Part shown: positions 16,801 through 23,437 of the stretch, in pieces
How the letters are laid out: each line of letters begins with the position of its first letter
Position numbering within the stretch: the stretch's first letter is position 1
The notes under the pieces: generated by a model
Seen by the model: the letters and a program-made list of their open reading frames with translations, nothing else
What the model was told of the DNA's origin: nothing
Databases searched by the model: none
From: Ochromonas danica
Taxonomy: Eukaryota > Sar > Chrysophyceae > Chromulinales > Chromulinaceae
Reading direction: 5' to 3'
Length of the DNA: 23,437 bases
NCBI GenBank assembly: GCA_015146655.1
Contig: VKHL01000053.1
Coordinates: 1-23,437 of the forward strand
Translations under genes and position numbers: made by a program

Positions 16801-19800
16801 AGGTAGAGGGCGATACACCTTCGGCATCACCTCCAACACATATCGCATCCAAACAACACGCATCACTTTCTCTTCTTCCCCAACCCCTTCATTCCCCAAC
16901 TCCTTCAACAACGATGAGGGGGATTCATCCAATGGCATCACCACTCCCCAACCTCGCATCCCCTTCACCATACACAACCACACCATTTGAACCATCTTCT
17001 CCGCCTTCTTCCACATCTCTCTTCCATTGCACCATCCTCCAAACCAATCCACTCGAAACAACAAGCTCCCAATCAGCAACAAACCCACCAACCACCATCC
17101 TCCAAACGCAGACAACACCGCAGTCGTTCCCTCCACCGCTGCTGTAGATGATATTCCTCCTATGCCCGATACCGTCGCAGAGAAGTCTCCTGCCACATAT
17201 TCAGATGTCACGGCCACGCTCACAGAACCACTCTTCGACGTCGGAGAGGAGGAAGGAGGAGAAGTAGATGAGCTGCTGCTATTGCTACTGTAGCCACATC
17301 TACATAGCACAGACGTGCTCGTTGTTGACACAACCGTACAGTAATCGCTATCCACCACATTGTATGTGTTCATGTCAATTACACTGCATTGCAGCTGAGA
17401 GACTGGACATTGTTGCTTCACCTCAGCGGCTGCCTCACCCGAACAGGTCAAGTTGTATAGCACATCAGCATCCGAGCAATTGAACACCACTTCTTCCCTC
17501 TTCTCAGACGTGCAGTTGTGCTCGAATATCGACAAAGAAGAGCTGTTCTTACTAGATGAGGAACTGGAAACTGAGATGCTCACAGTTACCTTCACATTGC
17601 TGCTCGAAGAGTTGCTCACTGTCACTGTCACAATATCAGACTCCAGCTTTGAGGCTAAAGAGCTAGCATTGCTGTTGCTTGATGATGACAAAGAGCCTGA
17701 CGAGGTCACGGTCACTGTGGCCACTGAGGAGTTGGTCAGACCTCCTATCGTGACTTTCTGTCCTGACACCTGCACAGTGGCTGTGCTGCTATTCGAGGCC
17801 ACCACAGTTGTCACCTGACTGGCTACTGTTGGAGCACGTGTGGGGGCCATAGAATACATTGAAGGAATAGTGGAAGGCTGGGAACTGGGCCGGGAGCTAG
17901 GTTTACTGGTCTGTTGTGAGCTTGTTGGGGATATGGGTTGAGCGGTTGGTTGAGAAGTTAGTCGAGCATTCGGTGCCCACGTTGGCTTCGTGTTTGATGA
18001 CCAAGTAGATGGCCGAGCTGATGGCTGACTTGTTGGCTCCATCGACGGTTCAGAAGATGGCTGCACCAGTGACTGAGATGAAGATCGATTTGATGGCTGG
18101 CGTGACGTTTGGGGAACTGGCTGAGCTGATGGCTGTCCACTCGGCTGAGAGGATGGGCGAGCTGATGGACGGCTCGACGGCTGAGAAGATGGCCGAGCTG
18201 ATGGCTGGTTTGACGGCTGAGAAGATGGCCGAGCTGATGGCTGGCTTGTTGGCTGAGAAGATGGTTGGCTTGTTGGTCGCCTCGACGGCTGAGAAGATGG
18301 CCGAGCTGATGGCCGGTTTGTTGGTTGAGAAGATGGCCGAGCTGATGGCTGGCTTGTTGGTTGCATTGACGGCTGAAAAGATGGCCGAGCTGATGGCTTG
18401 CTTGTTGGTTGAGAAGATGGCCGAACTGATGGCTGGCTTGTTGGTCGCCTCGACGGCTGAGAAGACGGCCGAGCTGATGGCTGGCTTGTTGGTTGAGAAG
18501 AGGGCCGAGCTGATGGCTGGCTTGACGGCTGAGAAGACGGCCGAGCTGATGGCTGGTTTGACGGCTGAAAAGATGGCCGAGCTGATGGCTGGCTTGTTGG
18601 CTGAGAAGATGGTTGGCTTGTTGGTCGCCTCGACGGCTGAGAAGATGGCCGAGCTGATGGCCGGTTTGTTGGTTGAGAAGATGGCCGAGCTGATGGCTGG
18701 CTTGTTGGTTGCATTGACGGCTGAAAAGATGGCCGAGCTGATGGCTTGCTTGTTGGTTGAGAAGATGGCCGAACTGATGGCTGGCTTGTTGGTCGCCTCG
18801 ACGGCTGAGAAGACGGCCGAGCTGATGGCTGGCTTGTTGGTTGAGAAGAGGGCCGAGCTGATGGCTGGCTTGACGGCTGAGAAGACGGCCGAGCTGATGG
18901 CTGGTTTGACGGCTGAAAAGATGGCCGAGCTGATGGCTGGCTTGTTGGCTGAGAAGATGGTTGGCTTGTTGGTCGCCTCGACGGCTGAGAAGATGGCCGA
19001 GCTGATGGCCGGTTTGTTGGTTGAGAAGATGGCCGAGCTGATGGCTGGCTTGTTGGTTGCATTGACGGCTGAAAAGATGGCCGAGCTGATGGCTTGCTTG
19101 TTGGTTGAGAAGATGGCCGAACTGATGGCTGGCTTGTTGGTCGCCTCGACGGCTGAGAAGACGGCCGAGCTGATGGCTGGCTTGTTGGTTGAGAAGAGGG
19201 CCGAGCTGATGGCTGGCTTGACGGCTGAGAAGACGGCCGAGCTGATGGCTGGTTTGACGGCTGAAAAGATGGCCGAGCTGATGGCTGGCTTGTTGGCTGA
19301 GAAGATGGTTGGCTTGTTGGTCGCCTCGACGGCTGAGAAGATGGCCGAGCTGATGGCCGGTTTGTTGGTTGAGAAGATGGCCGAGCTGATGGCTGGCTTG
19401 TTGGTTGCATTGACGGCTGAAAAGATGGCCGAGCTGATGGCTTGCTTGTTGGTTGAGAAGATGGCCGAACTGATGGCTGGCTTGTTGGTCGCCTCGACGG
19501 CTGAGAAGACGGCCGAGCTGATGGCTGGCTTGTTGGTTGAGAAGAGGGCCGAGCTGATGGCTGGCTTGACGGCTGAGAAGACGGCCGAGCTGATGGCTGG
19601 TTTGACGGCTGAAAAGATGGCCGAGCTGATGGCTGGCTTGTTGGCTGAGAAGATGGTTGGCTTGTTGGTCGCCTCGACGGCTGAGAAGATGGCCGAGCTG
19701 ATGGCCGGTTTGTTGGTTGAGAAGATGGCCGAGCTGATGGCTGGCTTGTTGGTTGCATTGACGGCTGAGAAGATGGCCGAGCTGATGGCCTGTTTGTTGG

Positions 19801-21315
19801 TTGCATTGACGGCTGAGAAGATGGCTGAGCTGATGGCTTGCTTGTTGGTTGAGAAGATGGCCGAGATGGCCGAGATGAAGGTTGGCTTGTTGGCTGCATT
19901 GAGGGTTGAGAAGATGGCCGAGCTGATGGATGCCCACTGGGCTGAGAAGACGGCCGAGCTGATGGCCGGCCTGACGGCTGAGAAGAGGGCCGAGCTGACG
20001 GCTGGCTTGTTGGCTTAGAAGATGGTTGGCTTATTGGTTGCCTCGACGGTTGAGAAGATGGCTGAGCTGATGGCTGGCTTGTTGGCTGAGCTGATGGCTG
20101 GCTTGTTGGCTGAGTTGGCTGCGAAGATGGCTGGTTTGTTGGTTGAGAAGATGGCCGAGATGAAGGTTGGCTTGTTGGTCGCATTGACGGTTGAGATGAT
20201 GGCTGTCCAGTCGGCAGAAAAGATGGCTGCATCGTTGGTGAGGTTGAAGACAACGAACCGCTGATAATGCGAATCACATTGGAGCCTAAAGAAGATACAT
20301 ACACATTACCAGCTGTGTCTCCCGACATACCCATTGGTAAGTTGAAGTAAGCATTCGAAGCATCGATATTATTCTGATATTCGTATCCAGATGATCCTGG
20401 TCCTGCTATGGTCGTCACTGTCGTCCGTGCACTCGATACATACCGTATCAGACCATTTGAACCTGAAGAATAATCTGATATATACAATGCACCGTTGCTA
20501 TTCGCCCAGACACATTGAGCTCCATTGAAAGTTGCAGATGTCAATACTGCATCAGTCGATCCAGTGGTTACAGACCCTGCGAAAAGAGATAGTGTGCCGG
20601 TTGTATCCGCCATTTTGATCATGGATCCTACAGGAATAAAGACATTACCAGACGTATCAATGGTAATACAATAGGGAGAGCCAATGCGTTGATCAGTAGC
20701 TGTGGGGGTTGAACAGCTACTGCCTGCCCCAGCATAATTCACCGCAGAGCTAGTGCTGCTAGGACTAGTTATCTTCTTCAATCTACAATTATTCGAATCA
20801 GCCACATAAACATTTCCAGATGAATCTACAGCACAGGAAGAAGGTGTATTAAAAGCCGTTGCATCACTTGAAGAAGTGCCACAAACTCCTCCAACTGTTA
20901 TGATGATCCTGCTGCTATCAATTCTACGCACACAATGATTCATTGTATCAACCACAAAGATAAAGGAATTGAACCCACAAACTCCTCTTGGTTGATTTAC
21001 TTGAGCGGAAATCGCATCACCATTGTCGCCAGAATATCCGGCATCTCCAGTGCCTGCGATTGTGCTAACTATGGTACTGTCGACATATCGAACCCGATTG
21101 GTTCCGGAATCGGCAAAGTAAATTCGATTTAAAAATGTCGAAAAGTAGACATTATAGGTGGCATTTAGTTTGGCGGCCGTAGCAGCCGCGCCTCCAGCAG
21201 TATTTGTCCCTCCACCAACAGAGATGGAGACTTTAAGAGAAGCAATGCTATGAGAAAATAAAAGAAAGACGAAGTAGAGGAGTAGAAAATTTAAATCAAG
21301 ACTAAATAAGCTCAT
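13885..21315 (-). CDS. Giant surface protein: NHL propeller, PSxQP stalk, GPS-like Cys cluster, polytopic membrane C-terminus
   Basis: One exon, 2476 codons, ATG at 21315. Residues 1-27 are a signal peptide (LNFLLLYFVFLLFSHSIAS). About 45-355 are NHL-type blades (NRIYFADSGTNRVRYVD, STIAGTGDAGYSGDNGDA, GNVYVADSNNCRLKKI), probably an extracellular beta-propeller. About 356-1158 are PSxQPT/PSxRPS repeats. About 1160-1260 are Ser/Val-rich with many N-glycosylation sequons. About 1265-1350 form a Cys cluster ending CSVIDMNTYN...YC...LCRCGYS, whose C-x16-C-x11-C-x-C spacing resembles a GPS site. Membrane segments follow near 1390-1412, 1583-1603, 1690-1720, 1938-1962, 1972-2010, 2248-2268 and 2285-2310, with a DDGSC...C...YCKW loop after the second. 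The tail is acidic and Ser-rich, ending NTSVFQ. The order resembles polycystin or adhesion-type receptors, but no PLAT or channel motif was recognised. A role in adhesion or surface sensing is inference. Confidence 0.9.
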   Translation of the reverse strand: MSLFSLDLNFLLLYFVFLLFSHSIASLKVSISVGGGTNTAGGAAATAAKLNATYNVYFSTFLNRIYFADSGTNRVRYVDSTIVSTIAGTGDAGYSGDNGDAISAQVNQPRGVCGFNSFIFVVDTMNHCVRRIDSSRIIITVGGVCGTSSSDATAFNTPSSCAVDSSGNVYVADSNNCRLKKITSPSSTSSAVNYAGAGSSCSTPTATDQRIGSPYCITIDTSGNVFIPVGSMIKMADTTGTLSLFAGSVTTGSTDAVLTSATFNGAQCVWANSNGALYISDYSSGSNGLIRYVSSARTTVTTIAGPGSSGYEYQNNIDASNAYFNLPMGMSGDTAGNVYVSSLGSNVIRIISGSLSSTSPTMQPSFLPTGQPSSQPSMRPTSQPSSRPSSQPTNQPSSQPTQPTSQPSAQPTSQPSAQPSSQPSRQPISQPSSKPTSQPSARPSSQPSGRPSARPSSQPSGHPSARPSSQPSMQPTSQPSSRPSRPSSQPTSKPSAQPSSQPSMQPTNRPSARPSSQPSMQPTSQPSARPSSQPTNRPSARPSSQPSRRPTSQPSSQPTSQPSARPSFQPSNQPSARPSSQPSSQPSARPSSQPTSQPSARPSSQPSRRPTSQPSVRPSSQPTSKPSARPSFQPSMQPTSQPSARPSSQPTNRPSARPSSQPSRRPTSQPSSQPTSQPSARPSFQPSNQPSARPSSQPSSQPSARPSSQPTSQPSARPSSQPSRRPTSQPSVRPSSQPTSKPSARPSFQPSMQPTSQPSARPSSQPTNRPSARPSSQPSRRPTSQPSSQPTSQPSARPSFQPSNQPSARPSSQPSSQPSARPSSQPTSQPSARPSSQPSRRPTSQPSVRPSSQPTSKPSARPSFQPSMQPTSQPSARPSSQPTNRPSARPSSQPSRRPTSQPSSQPTSQPSARPSFQPSNQPSARPSSQPSSQPSARPSSQPTSQPSARPSSQPSRRPTSQPSVRPSSQPTSKPSARPSFQPSMQPTSQPSARPSSQPTNRPSARPSSQPSRRPTSQPSSQPTSQPSARPSSQPSNQPSARPSSQPSSRPSARPSSQPSGQPSAQPVPQTSRQPSNRSSSQSLVQPSSEPSMEPTSQPSARPSTWSSNTKPTWAPNARLTSQPTAQPISPTSSQQTSKPSSRPSSQPSTIPSMYSMAPTRAPTVASQVTTVVASNSSTATVQVSGQKVTIGGLTNSSVATVTVTSSGSLSSSSNSNASSLASKLESDIVTVTVSNSSSSNVKVTVSISVSSSSSSKNSSSLSIFEHNCTSEKREEVVFNCSDADVLYNLTCSGEAAAEVKQQCPVSQLQCSVIDMNTYNVVDSDYCTVVSTTSTSVLCRCGYSSNSSSSSTSPPSSSPTSKSGSVSVAVTSEYVAGDFSATVSGIGGISSTAAVEGTTAVLSAFGGWWLVGLLLIGSLLFRVDWFGGWCNGREMWKKAEKMVQMVWLCMVKGMRGWGVVMPLDESPSSLLKELGNEGVGEEEKVMRVVWMRYVLEVMPKVYRPLPWLHRMMGELCSRHEYLDLLFGVLGFREEEEEEEKEKGSVSEDQEKEKGLRDKVAQGEVKQNQEERRWFAWKVGLGGRGWKMVSDVLRLWTSFTISCFLLAWLYDLQYPDDDGSCGQHVTRVSCLAKKSPLDSSQSYCKWVPAQALVAGLLVESKKSTVLSSTTLSSTLTDDELHEQCQYADEGASLLATMLVAVVVSFISTVVMNIMAALFSMIMAPTAKVRARRRGKVSDEVSEKRVEDGEGEAQGREEGEEEEASWSTLGLYLLGELLRVDLLGRVARVDVSEKLRRCRGLFLQEMSKSGRGVLEVREENEEGELQQYQAKQEGSVLYGDEECGEVTKADVAKELSDGSIEVSDTAMQQAHEKLLCHAEDSDARANTLLHLCLFDLVLHGPLLHANSSSANSHNAEVAGKLVWQTTMKNYRMPAPRVSLWMQCVFGMLIALSNMGALLYIGLKGLDRGKVWQSSFLQACAIQWAMDVVFVSTVEILWVDFGLPGLVYGEVLLRGCMGLLKMAEVLLVHVRNERRVSRSRRTRSMKMQSQVMLVLFSRAMERVACAEVCGDIPEAMMVKLCAAGRGAGEMTDVKYSLLKEKRRVKVASDEDSMAVRRGRRGDDVSLRQGEDVVTLSPEPVGRRKVSGSGVGLWASTLSLSSSLSSWRLKDSRWRSKRTMSVVPVTNVQRGEVGGGVGMVGVASGIEGGVAVGQGVSAGLGEGSEGRGRGRKKEGGGGWKWVFWLISRLSLVQHRLFVRFSAPLVLAGVTLAWSELQQVKEKGGGGSLRGVQLLSVYEAFFVLSIILVAFSSVWKSMSAQNGWLSLYWQLSRESLVSLANDEDVKVTKDKQMEGEMFNNCVPDNDDGEAVFTGFMVRRGWENEKSSDDDSLLALLRLEDEKSISCDDSDADAEEEEGNAIAIGYSTLNNSPSSSMSSSNDIFSSDSDGDSVENDKLLSSFLSHSNSSSCDNDRDVNTSVFQ
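15061..15420. repeat. 360-bp tract identical to 23078-23437
   Basis: By eye, all 360 bases match the paralogue at an offset of 8017 bases, including every third codon position. The adjoining sequence (15050-15060) already shows several differences within ten bases, and the part nearer the stop differs repeatedly. The match may continue beyond the window edge in the paralogue. Confidence 0.85.
17840..20250 (-). repeat. PSxQPT/PSxRPS repeat tract in the giant gene
   Basis: About 800 codons consist almost only of tetrapeptides P-S/T-x-Q/R/K, mainly alternating PSSQ, PTSQ, PSAR, PSSR and PTNR. Because the codon phase is constant, the tract is free of stops in two further frames and creates long shadow frames on both strands. 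Degenerate units lie at both margins and perfect higher-order units in the middle. Confidence 0.9.
18222..19768. repeat. 348-bp tandem higher-order repeat, about 4.4 identical copies
   Basis: The period is 348 bases, or 29 tetrapeptides (116 residues), measured from the string CTGAGAAGATGGTTGGCTTG at 18253, 18601, 18949, 19297 and 19645. By eye the copies are identical from 18222 to 19768; outside, single-base differences appear at once (18221, 19769). The unit is a multiple of three, so gain or loss keeps the giant reading frame open. Confidence 0.9.
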
Positions 21316-21880
21316 TCAAGATACAGATGTCACAAGAGTCGCACTTGGTAGTTGTCATATATTATCTTTATATTATTCGTATTCGATTGTCTTTTGATAT
21401 GTTGTCAATCTCCGATCTTTTGGATTGGTGCCCGACAAGAATGAGACTTAAAACCGCATAAATTAGCCTTTTCAAAGTGGCCCATATGAGATTTGATCGT
21501 GTCCACAGTCAAAACGAAAAACAGGCGTTTATTCCATTGGAGGAGAGTGTGTTTATGTTGGTGTTGATGTTGATACAGTATCCCTAGGTATGTAATATTT
21601 TAGTTTGAACATCAAGCGCAAATCCGAAACGTAATTCCAATCCTATCACGTAGACTCTACATACAGTACCTGCAATTATCTCAAACAACTCCGCTTCCAT
21701 CATGTTAACTAGTTAATTTGCTTCAAATCCGACAGAACATCTCCTTTGGTTTTGGTTTTCGACAGAACACTCAATTTCTTGGCGGTGTTGAATAATGTCC
21801 ATCTCACGCCTAGGCCCGAAGAAAATAGTTCTGCTGTCGCACATCCACTATCCAAATATCATCTTCTAACTACTTACCGT
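21316..21880. promoter_or_regulatory. Spacer between the giant gene and its paralogue
   Basis: This holds the promoter/5' UTR of the giant gene (start 21315) and the 3' flank of the paralogue (stop 21881). The last 60 or so bases (about 21820-21880) match 13826-13884 downstream of the giant gene, including a GTAAGT donor at 21877-21872. The rest is unlike the 13340-13825 spacer. The string CGACAGAACA occurs twice (about 21731 and 21760). No gene was seen. Confidence 0.45.
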
Positions 21881-23437
21881 CTATTGAAACACTGGGGTGT
21901 TGATATCATGGTGATTATCATAGCTAGAACTTGAATCAGAGAGAATACATGAGAGTAATCTATCATTCTCAGCACTATCACCATCACTGTCGCTTAAGAA
22001 TATTTCGTTATTGCTGCTCATGCTTGAGGAAGGACTATCATTTAGAGTACTATAGCCTATAGCAATAGGATTGCCTTCTTCATCTTCCTCGTCAACATCA
22101 CTGTCATCACAACTGATCGACTTCTCTTTCCCCAACCGTAACCAAGCCAGCAGACTGTCATCATCACTAGATTTCTCATCTTCCCAACCTCTCCTCATCT
22201 CCAAACCCACAGCGTCACCATCACCACCATCACCATCATCATCAACATCATAATTATCTGGCACGCAATTGTTAAACATCTCCCCTTCCATTTGCTTCTC
22301 TTTCGTTGCCTTAACATCTTCATCAGCCAACGATACCAATGACTCACGAGACAACTGCCAATACAATGACAGCCAGCCATTCTGAGCTGACACTGACTTC
22401 CACACTGAACTCAATGCCACCAAAATGATCGACAAGACAAGAAACGCCTCATAGACGGACAACAACTGCACCCCTCTCAAGCTCCCTCCTCCGCCCTTCT
22501 CCTTCACCTGCTGCATCTCGGACCAAGCTAACGTCACTCCTGCCAGAACCAGGGGAGCTGAGATACGCACAAACAACCTATGCTGAACCAAGGAAAGCCT
22601 CGATATCAGCCAAAACATCCACTTCCACCCACCGCCATCCTCCTTCTTCCTTCCTCTTCCCCTTCCCCTTCCCTCACTTCCTTCTCCTGGATCAGCAGAA
22701 ACACCTTGATCCACCGCCACACCTCCCTCAATATCACTGGCCACCTCAACCATCCCTACACTTCCACCCACGTCTCCTCTCTGCACGTTTGTCACAGGCA
22801 CCACAGACATGGCCCTCTTGCTCCGCCACCTACTGTCCTTGAGCCGCCATGACGATAATGACGAAGACAAAGATAAAGTAGACGCCCACAAACCAACACC
22901 GCTGCCACTGACTTTGCGTCTTCCCACTGGCTTTGGCGATAAAGTGACAACATCTTCTCCTTGCCTAAGCGATACATCATCACCTCGTCGACCTCTCCGC
23001 ACTGCCGTACTGTCATCATCGGATGCGACCTTTACTCGACGCTTCTCTTTCAACAGACCATTCTTCATGTCTGTCATCTCTCCAGCGCCTCGTCCTGCCG
23101 CACACAACTTCACCATCATCGCCTCTGGAATGTCGCCACACACCTCAGCACAGGCTACCCTCTCCATCGCCCTTGAAAACAACACCAACATCACCTGCGA
23201 CTGCATCTTCATGCTTCTTGTCCTTCTACTTCTTGAAACTCGTCGCTCATTCCTCACATGCACCAACAACACCTCCGCCATCTTCAACAAACCCATACAG
23301 CCGCGCAATAGCACCTCGCCATACACTAACCCTGGTAATCCAAAGTCCACCCACAAGATCTCCACCGTGGACACAAACACTACATCCATCGCCCATTGAA
23401 TGGCACAAGCCTGCAAGAAACTACTTTGCCATACCTT
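21881..23437 (-). CDS. Partial tandem paralogue of the giant surface protein (C-terminal part)
   Basis: The frame is open from the right edge to a TAG at 21883-21881, about 519 codons. At the edge it reads KVWQSSFLQACAIQWAMDVV, exactly as inside the giant gene, so the start lies beyond the window; the internal Met at 23416 is not a start. It aligns end to end with the last 512 codons of the giant gene (13885-15420), including two late membrane segments (RISAPLVLAGVTLAWSE, LSVYEAFLVLSIILVALSS) and the acidic Ser-rich tail ending NTPVFQ. It is 21 bases longer, mainly through GR-codon and Asp/Gly-codon insertions. The frame is intact and differences keep the reading frame, so it is probably functional. 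Its ectodomain cannot be seen. Confidence 0.9.
   Translation of the reverse strand, partial: KVWQSSFLQACAIQWAMDVVFVSTVEILWVDFGLPGLVYGEVLLRGCMGLLKMAEVLLVHVRNERRVSRSRRTRSMKMQSQVMLVLFSRAMERVACAEVCGDIPEAMMVKLCAAGRGAGEMTDMKNGLLKEKRRVKVASDDDSTAVRRGRRGDDVSLRQGEDVVTLSPKPVGRRKVSGSGVGLWASTLSLSSSLSSWRLKDSRWRSKRAMSVVPVTNVQRGDVGGSVGMVEVASDIEGGVAVDQGVSADPGEGSEGRGRGRGRKKEDGGGWKWMFWLISRLSLVQHRLFVRISAPLVLAGVTLAWSEMQQVKEKGGGGSLRGVQLLSVYEAFLVLSIILVALSSVWKSVSAQNGWLSLYWQLSRESLVSLADEDVKATKEKQMEGEMFNNCVPDNYDVDDDGDGGDGDAVGLEMRRGWEDEKSSDDDSLLAWLRLGKEKSISCDDSDVDEEDEEGNPIAIGYSTLNDSPSSSMSSNNEIFLSDSDGDSAENDRLLSCILSDSSSSYDNHHDINTPVFQ
22207..22252. repeat. CATCAC/CATCAT microsatellite in the paralogue tail
   Basis: An in-frame trinucleotide-type run encodes the Asp/Gly stretch DVDDDGDGGDGD, which is absent from the giant gene at the corresponding place. 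It accounts for part of the length difference between the two C-terminal tails. Confidence 0.6.
23078..23437. repeat. 360-bp tract identical to 15061-15420
   Basis: This is the partner of the identical tract in the giant gene and is cut by the right edge of the window. It encodes the segment from the VWQSSFLQACAIQW membrane helix to GDIPEAMMVKLCAAGRGAGE. Confidence 0.85.

Noticed and set aside
18222-19768. Regular repeats that might suggest a CRISPR array
   Set aside because: There are no unique spacers; the whole 348-bp unit repeats and is coding sequence of a eukaryotic gene.
17958-19937. Minus-strand frame of SHQLGHLLSRQ repeats (659 codons)
   Set aside because: It is the same repeat read in the wrong frame. 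It has no flanking domain and begins and ends at the repeat margins.
18009-20018. Long plus-strand frame (669 codons) of AELMAGLxxEKM repeats
   Set aside because: It is the antisense shadow of the PSxQP repeat tract. The codon-phased repeat lacks stops in several frames, while only the minus-strand frame joins to a signal peptide, a propeller and a membrane module.

Overview
This is nuclear DNA of a eukaryote. Spliced genes with GT-AG introns and long spacers are visible, and nothing suggests bacterial operons. Two secreted-type proteins join a beta-propeller head to a very long P-S-x-Q-P-T / P-S-x-R-P-S tract. That pattern is common in stramenopile protists (ochrophyte algae and relatives), so a stramenopile is my best guess; the assignment is an inference. 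The window holds no rRNA, CRISPR array or prokaryotic mobile element, and I recognised no tRNA.

Layout. (1) 1-1494, minus: the 5' part of a secreted or membrane-anchored protein, with six or seven propeller-type repeats entering a PSxQPT tract that runs off the window. (2) 1495-3080: a spacer with a 408-bp inverted-repeat transposon of MITE type (2501-2908) that carries nested palindromes. (3) 3081-4712, minus: an F-box-like/leucine-rich-repeat protein. (4) About 4920-5772: two convergent, stop-interrupted reading frames that look like decayed genes. (5) 6555-10275, plus: a nine-exon ankyrin-repeat gene in which exons 2-9 each encode one repeat unit, with every junction in phase 0 and with introns that are themselves related. 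(6) 11006-13339, minus: a three-exon homologue of heparan-alpha-glucosaminide N-acetyltransferase (HGSNAT). (7) 13885-21315, minus: a single-exon giant gene of 2476 codons with signal peptide, NHL propeller, about 800 residues of PSxQP repeats, a Ser-rich region, a GPS-like Cys cluster and a multi-pass membrane C-terminus. (8) 21881-23437, minus: the 3' part of a tandem paralogue of gene 7, continuing past the right edge.

Genes 1, 7 and 8 form a same-strand cluster of what look like large cell-surface proteins. The region is actively rearranging. Gene 7 contains 4.4 copies of a 348-bp in-frame repeat that are identical by eye. Genes 7 and 8 share a 360-bp tract identical by eye inside otherwise diverged sequence, which suggests gene conversion. 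The ankyrin gene grew by duplication of exon-plus-intron units. The most promising candidate for an undescribed system is the surface-protein family: propeller head, repeat stalk, GPS-like Cys cluster and polytopic membrane module.
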